Below, in pieces: positions 61,201-64,000 of a stretch of 64,000 nucleotides of DNA. The stretch is from Adineta steineri (Eukaryota > Rotifera > Eurotatoria > Adinetida > Adinetidae). Location: assembly GCA_905250115.1 (NCBI GenBank), contig CAJNOI010000002.1:280783-344782 (forward strand), written 5' to 3'. A program made the translations under genes and the position numbers. Numbering within the stretch: the first letter of the stretch is position 1; each line of letters starts with the position of its first letter. The notes under the pieces were generated by a model, which had not been told where the DNA came from, searched no databases, and was given only the letters and a program-made list of their open reading frames with translations.

Positions 61201-63906
61201 GTATTAGTATTTGCTATTGATTGACTTTGTTTCTGATGCTGTGCAATAATAAGTGCGATTGCTTGCATACGTTGTTCTTTTACAGAAAGAGAAGAATTAA
61301 TAGCAAAAGGCAATGATGATGGACGAAATGAATTACTTTCCATAAGAATTTGTAATTTAGCATAGATTGCATTCTTCGTTGATAAATGTGATAATGTTAT
61401 ATGATTAGTTGTAATAACATAAAACTGTTCTTGTAGATATTCATTTAAAACAGTTGAACATGACATTAAATTAGCTAATTGAAGACTCTTTTCATATAAA
61501 CCACGTGATTTTGCCTGAGGATGTATACCAATACAATCTAACCAAAATTGTGGTCGATCATAATTATTAAATGGAACAGGCATAAATTCAATTTGTGATA
61601 AATCATTTTCATCGACTGATAAGACTGTATTTATATCTTCAGCATAGCCAATATAAAATGATGAGTGTTTAAATGAATGACGATCCGTCTCATTAAGTAC
61701 TAATTTTGCATGTTTATAAAAATGACTTAACTGATTAATTACATTTATATTAATATTTTCTTCAGTTATATGATTTATATGATAATCTGAACCGACTAAT
61801 GTTAAATAATTTGACATTTTTAGTTCTCCATCAAGTTTTCTCATTAGAAAATGTCGTTTTGATGCTATTTCTACTAAATCTTCAAAGGTTTTTATAGATG
61901 CTAGTTCTTTATCTTTCGAATGATAAATAAGTAGATAAAAACATCCATAGATTGGTATACCATAATACTTTCTATTGTCAGATTCAATCATAGATAATAT
62001 ATTAGAATTAATTTCATGAGCATAAGTTATCTCATCTCGATCAAGACTACTTAACCATCCTTGTGATATATAATAATTCATATACAATGTATCGTAAATA
62101 TAAACATCAAAATAATCTTGTGGAATTGTATTATATCCTCCATCCCATACATTGAATGGTAACCAATTTAAACAAATATGTTTATTATCAAGAACATTAT
62201 ACCAATAATGTTCAATGACTTGACGATTATGCTCTAGATAATTGCTTGCTGCCCATGGAAATAGACCTACATTCAGTGTTATCTAGATATATTTATAAAT
62301 AATATAGAGTATTATTATTATTATTATTTTTTCGAGAATCTCATATTTCTTACAATGTTTAAACTATAAGAAAAGTTATATGGTGATGATACATGTTGTA
62401 TTTTGTCATTTTCATTGTCATTAGTATTATTTTGCCCTTGCATGACTTATGTATCCTGCTGCTAGATTGAATAGCACTTGACATAAAATGAAAGTATGTA
62501 TGTAAGCACGCACATACAAAAGAATGGTAGCTGGAGTGAAAGTATTCTTTTTTAAGGTGCTTTTTTTTTGACAAAAAAACATCACGTGATATCTTATGAG
62601 TAGTATGGTTTCTTTTCTCGTTCTTCCTCAACGATAATGATGGTTGTTGACAAGAATGATAAGCAAAATTTTCAGTTCTTATTTGCATTAGACATAGACA
62701 ATACTTGAAAAATCTAGTCATAAAAATAACAATGATTGATCAATCATAATACATTATTGACATATTTGTTTTTCTTAATAAGAAAAAAAAACTAATCATG
62801 CAACTTGAATGAAAACGAGAAATATTAAAAAAAAAATTAAAAAAAAAATGAATAATCAATTATTTATTCTTCTTATTTAGTTATTTATTAAAACCAGATT
62901 TTATGCGTCGACCTGATCGTACATTTGATCCATATGCTGAAAGTCCAGTAGATGGTGTCATAGCTGCATTTTGTAGTGTACGAGTTATATCAGGTCAATT
63001 TTTATCAGATAAAAAAATTGGTACATATGTTGAAGTTGATATGTATGGTTTACCAGCTGATACAATTCGTAAAGAATATCGTACTAGAACAATTCCAGCT
63101 AATGGACTTAATCCAAGATATGATGAAAGTGTTTTTGAATTCCGAAAAGTAAATAATAAAAAGAAAATTAAAAATGAAATATATACATATGTATATGTAT
63201 TTAGATTGTTCTTCCGGATTTAGCTATTTTACGTATTGCTGTTTATGAAGAAACAGGAAAACTTATAGGACAACGTGTTTTACCATTAGATGGTTTACAA
63301 GCTGGTTATAGACATATATCTTTACGTACAGAAGGAAATTTTCCTTTATCATTACCAACAATATTTTGTCAAATTATTCTTAAATCTTATGTACCTGATG
63401 GTTTATCTGCATTTGTTGATCAATTAAATCAACCATTATTAATAAAAAAAACTGAAGATGTTAATTCATCTATTAGCAATTCAGCGGATGGTGGTACAAC
63501 ATCAGGTAGTTCATCTGCACGACGAGCACGTCCTATTGATTCCAGTTCAACTTCAACACCATCATTAGATTCAAAAGCAACGACAACATCAACTGGTGCT
63601 AGTAGTATTTCAACTAATACACTATCAACGGCAGATACAACAAGTCTTGCATCAACAATTAAATCTAAAACACCAACTGAAATAATTATTCCAATAACAT
63701 TAGAATATCTACGTGAACATAAAAATTTTTGTAAATTAAAACATAAACAAGATAAAGAAATAATATTAATGAAAAAAAAACATGCTAAAGAACAAAGTGT
63801 AATTGGTGAACAACAATCGAAAATAATGAATAAAGTTAAAACTGAATGTGAAAAATTAACAAGATCACCTATGATAAATAGTGGAAATTCAAGAAAAGAT
63901 TTAAGG
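58224..63906 (+). CDS. PLCB4: Phospholipase C beta, PLCB4/norpA class (3' end outside window)
   Basis: Gq-activated enzyme that cleaves PIP2 to IP3 and diacylglycerol at the plasma membrane. The N-terminal PH domain begins [13 protein letters not shown] (human PLCB4 MAKPYEFNWQKEV). EF hands include [17 protein letters not shown] and [14 protein letters not shown]. The X domain holds [14 protein letters not shown] and [10 protein letters not shown] (two catalytic His) and [18 protein letters not shown]. The X-Y linker is acidic. The Y domain has [20 protein letters not shown]. The C2 domain is [20 protein letters not shown], then [15 protein letters not shown]. The coiled C-terminus begins before the window ends (exon ends near 63906). 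Wording is closest to PLCB4/norpA. The Y domain is split by a 1,997 bp intron (60884-62880) that harbours another gene. Confidence 0.95.
60884..62880 (+). other. 2 kb intron of PLC-beta hosting a nested antisense gene
   Basis: The donor GTAAGT at 60884 follows ...FEYNGNCG and the acceptor TTTAG at 62880 precedes [13 protein letters not shown], so the Y domain joins in frame. Other introns of this gene are about 50-330 nt. The intron contains the thiaminase-like gene at 61161-62443 on the minus strand. Confidence 0.9.
61161..62443 (-). CDS. Thiaminase I-like enzyme (thiamine pyridinylase), nested gene
   Basis: Thiaminase I replaces the thiazole of thiamine with another base and has a periplasmic-binding-protein type II fold. 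Exon 1 is 62354-62443 ([14 protein letters not shown]..), intron 62283-62353 (71 nt, GTAAGA..CTAG), exon 2 61161-62282; the join is in frame and gives 403 residues (bacterial enzyme about 400). Matches to bacterial thiaminase I run in order: [10 protein letters not shown] at the first strand; [19 protein letters not shown] (bacterial DVFVLDSIFLSHFVDAGYL); [18 protein letters not shown], with Cys144 at the nucleophile position; and FYIGYAEDI, with Glu245 at the catalytic base position. No signal peptide is seen, unlike secreted bacterial forms. The tail is an (NT)n low-complexity run. Transfer from a microbe is inferred. Function as a degrader or salvage enzyme is not settled. Confidence 0.75.
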
Positions 63907-64000
63907 TAAAGAAAAAACACTACAAAGATAATGAATTATTTTTTTAATACAAAAATTATATCTTCTCGCTACTTCTTAAGCTGTATTTCACATCGCTTAC

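Noticed and set aside
1-64000. CRISPR array, bacterial operon or phage content
   Set aside because: Short GT..AG introns and animal genes throughout show eukaryotic DNA; the only regular array is the 90-92 bp satellite, which lacks spacers.

Overview
This looks like a window of a small invertebrate genome, most likely a bdelloid rotifer (Adineta/Rotaria type). That is an inference from four things. The DNA is AT-rich with strongly A/T-ending codons. Most introns are only about 50-70 nt with plain GT..AG ends. The genes are compact and clearly metazoan (WDR61, RNF7, TRPM, BANF1, SEC24, USP24, PLC-beta). Among them sit several genes of bacterial flavour with no or few introns. Two runs of ten N (19547-19556, 54086-54095) are assembly gaps.

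Layout. 926-2322 (-): WDR61/SKI8, WD40 subunit of the Ski and PAF1 complexes. 2914-3618 (-) and 4060-5301 (+): a head-to-head, intronless pair, a peptide deformylase and a D-serine dehydratase/D-threonine aldolase-like PLP enzyme. 5413-5812 (-): RNF7/RBX2, the RING subunit of cullin ligases. 6479-13353 (-): a complete TRPM-type cation channel, one intron of which carries a large hairpin element. 13893-14698 (+): two tandem BAF genes. 14843-15366 (+): a GPI-type Ly6/quiver-like protein. 15683-17173 (+): an intronless gingipain-like (C25, clan CD) protease-like protein. 17174-23988 has few genes: a long, decaying ~90-92 bp satellite, a 59-residue secreted peptide precursor with its own TATA box, and a ~406 bp tandem duplication just upstream of that TATA box. 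23989-28300 (-): SEC24C/D. 29925-32614 (-): a tandem-BRCT protein, BARD1/BRCA1-like but without a RING. 33046-37034 (-): a single-pass immunoglobulin-superfamily receptor. 40461-51334 (+): USP24, with a 114 bp hAT-type MITE in one intron. 54047-55197 (-): a type II membrane protein that looks like a DxD glycosyltransferase. 58224-63906 and beyond (+): phospholipase C beta of the PLCB4/norpA class, cut by the window end.

The most striking item lies inside a 2 kb intron of the PLC-beta gene. On the opposite strand is a complete two-exon gene whose product matches bacterial thiaminase I, with both the catalytic Cys and Glu positions kept. It appears to be a horizontally acquired gene that has gained a spliceosomal intron and is now nested in a conserved signalling gene.

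The native genes are unrelated housekeeping, signalling and trafficking genes; no operon-like grouping is visible. The transfer candidates (deformylase, DSD-like enzyme, C25-like protease, thiaminase) are scattered singly or as the one divergent pair. All homology statements come from recognising motifs by eye; no database search was run.
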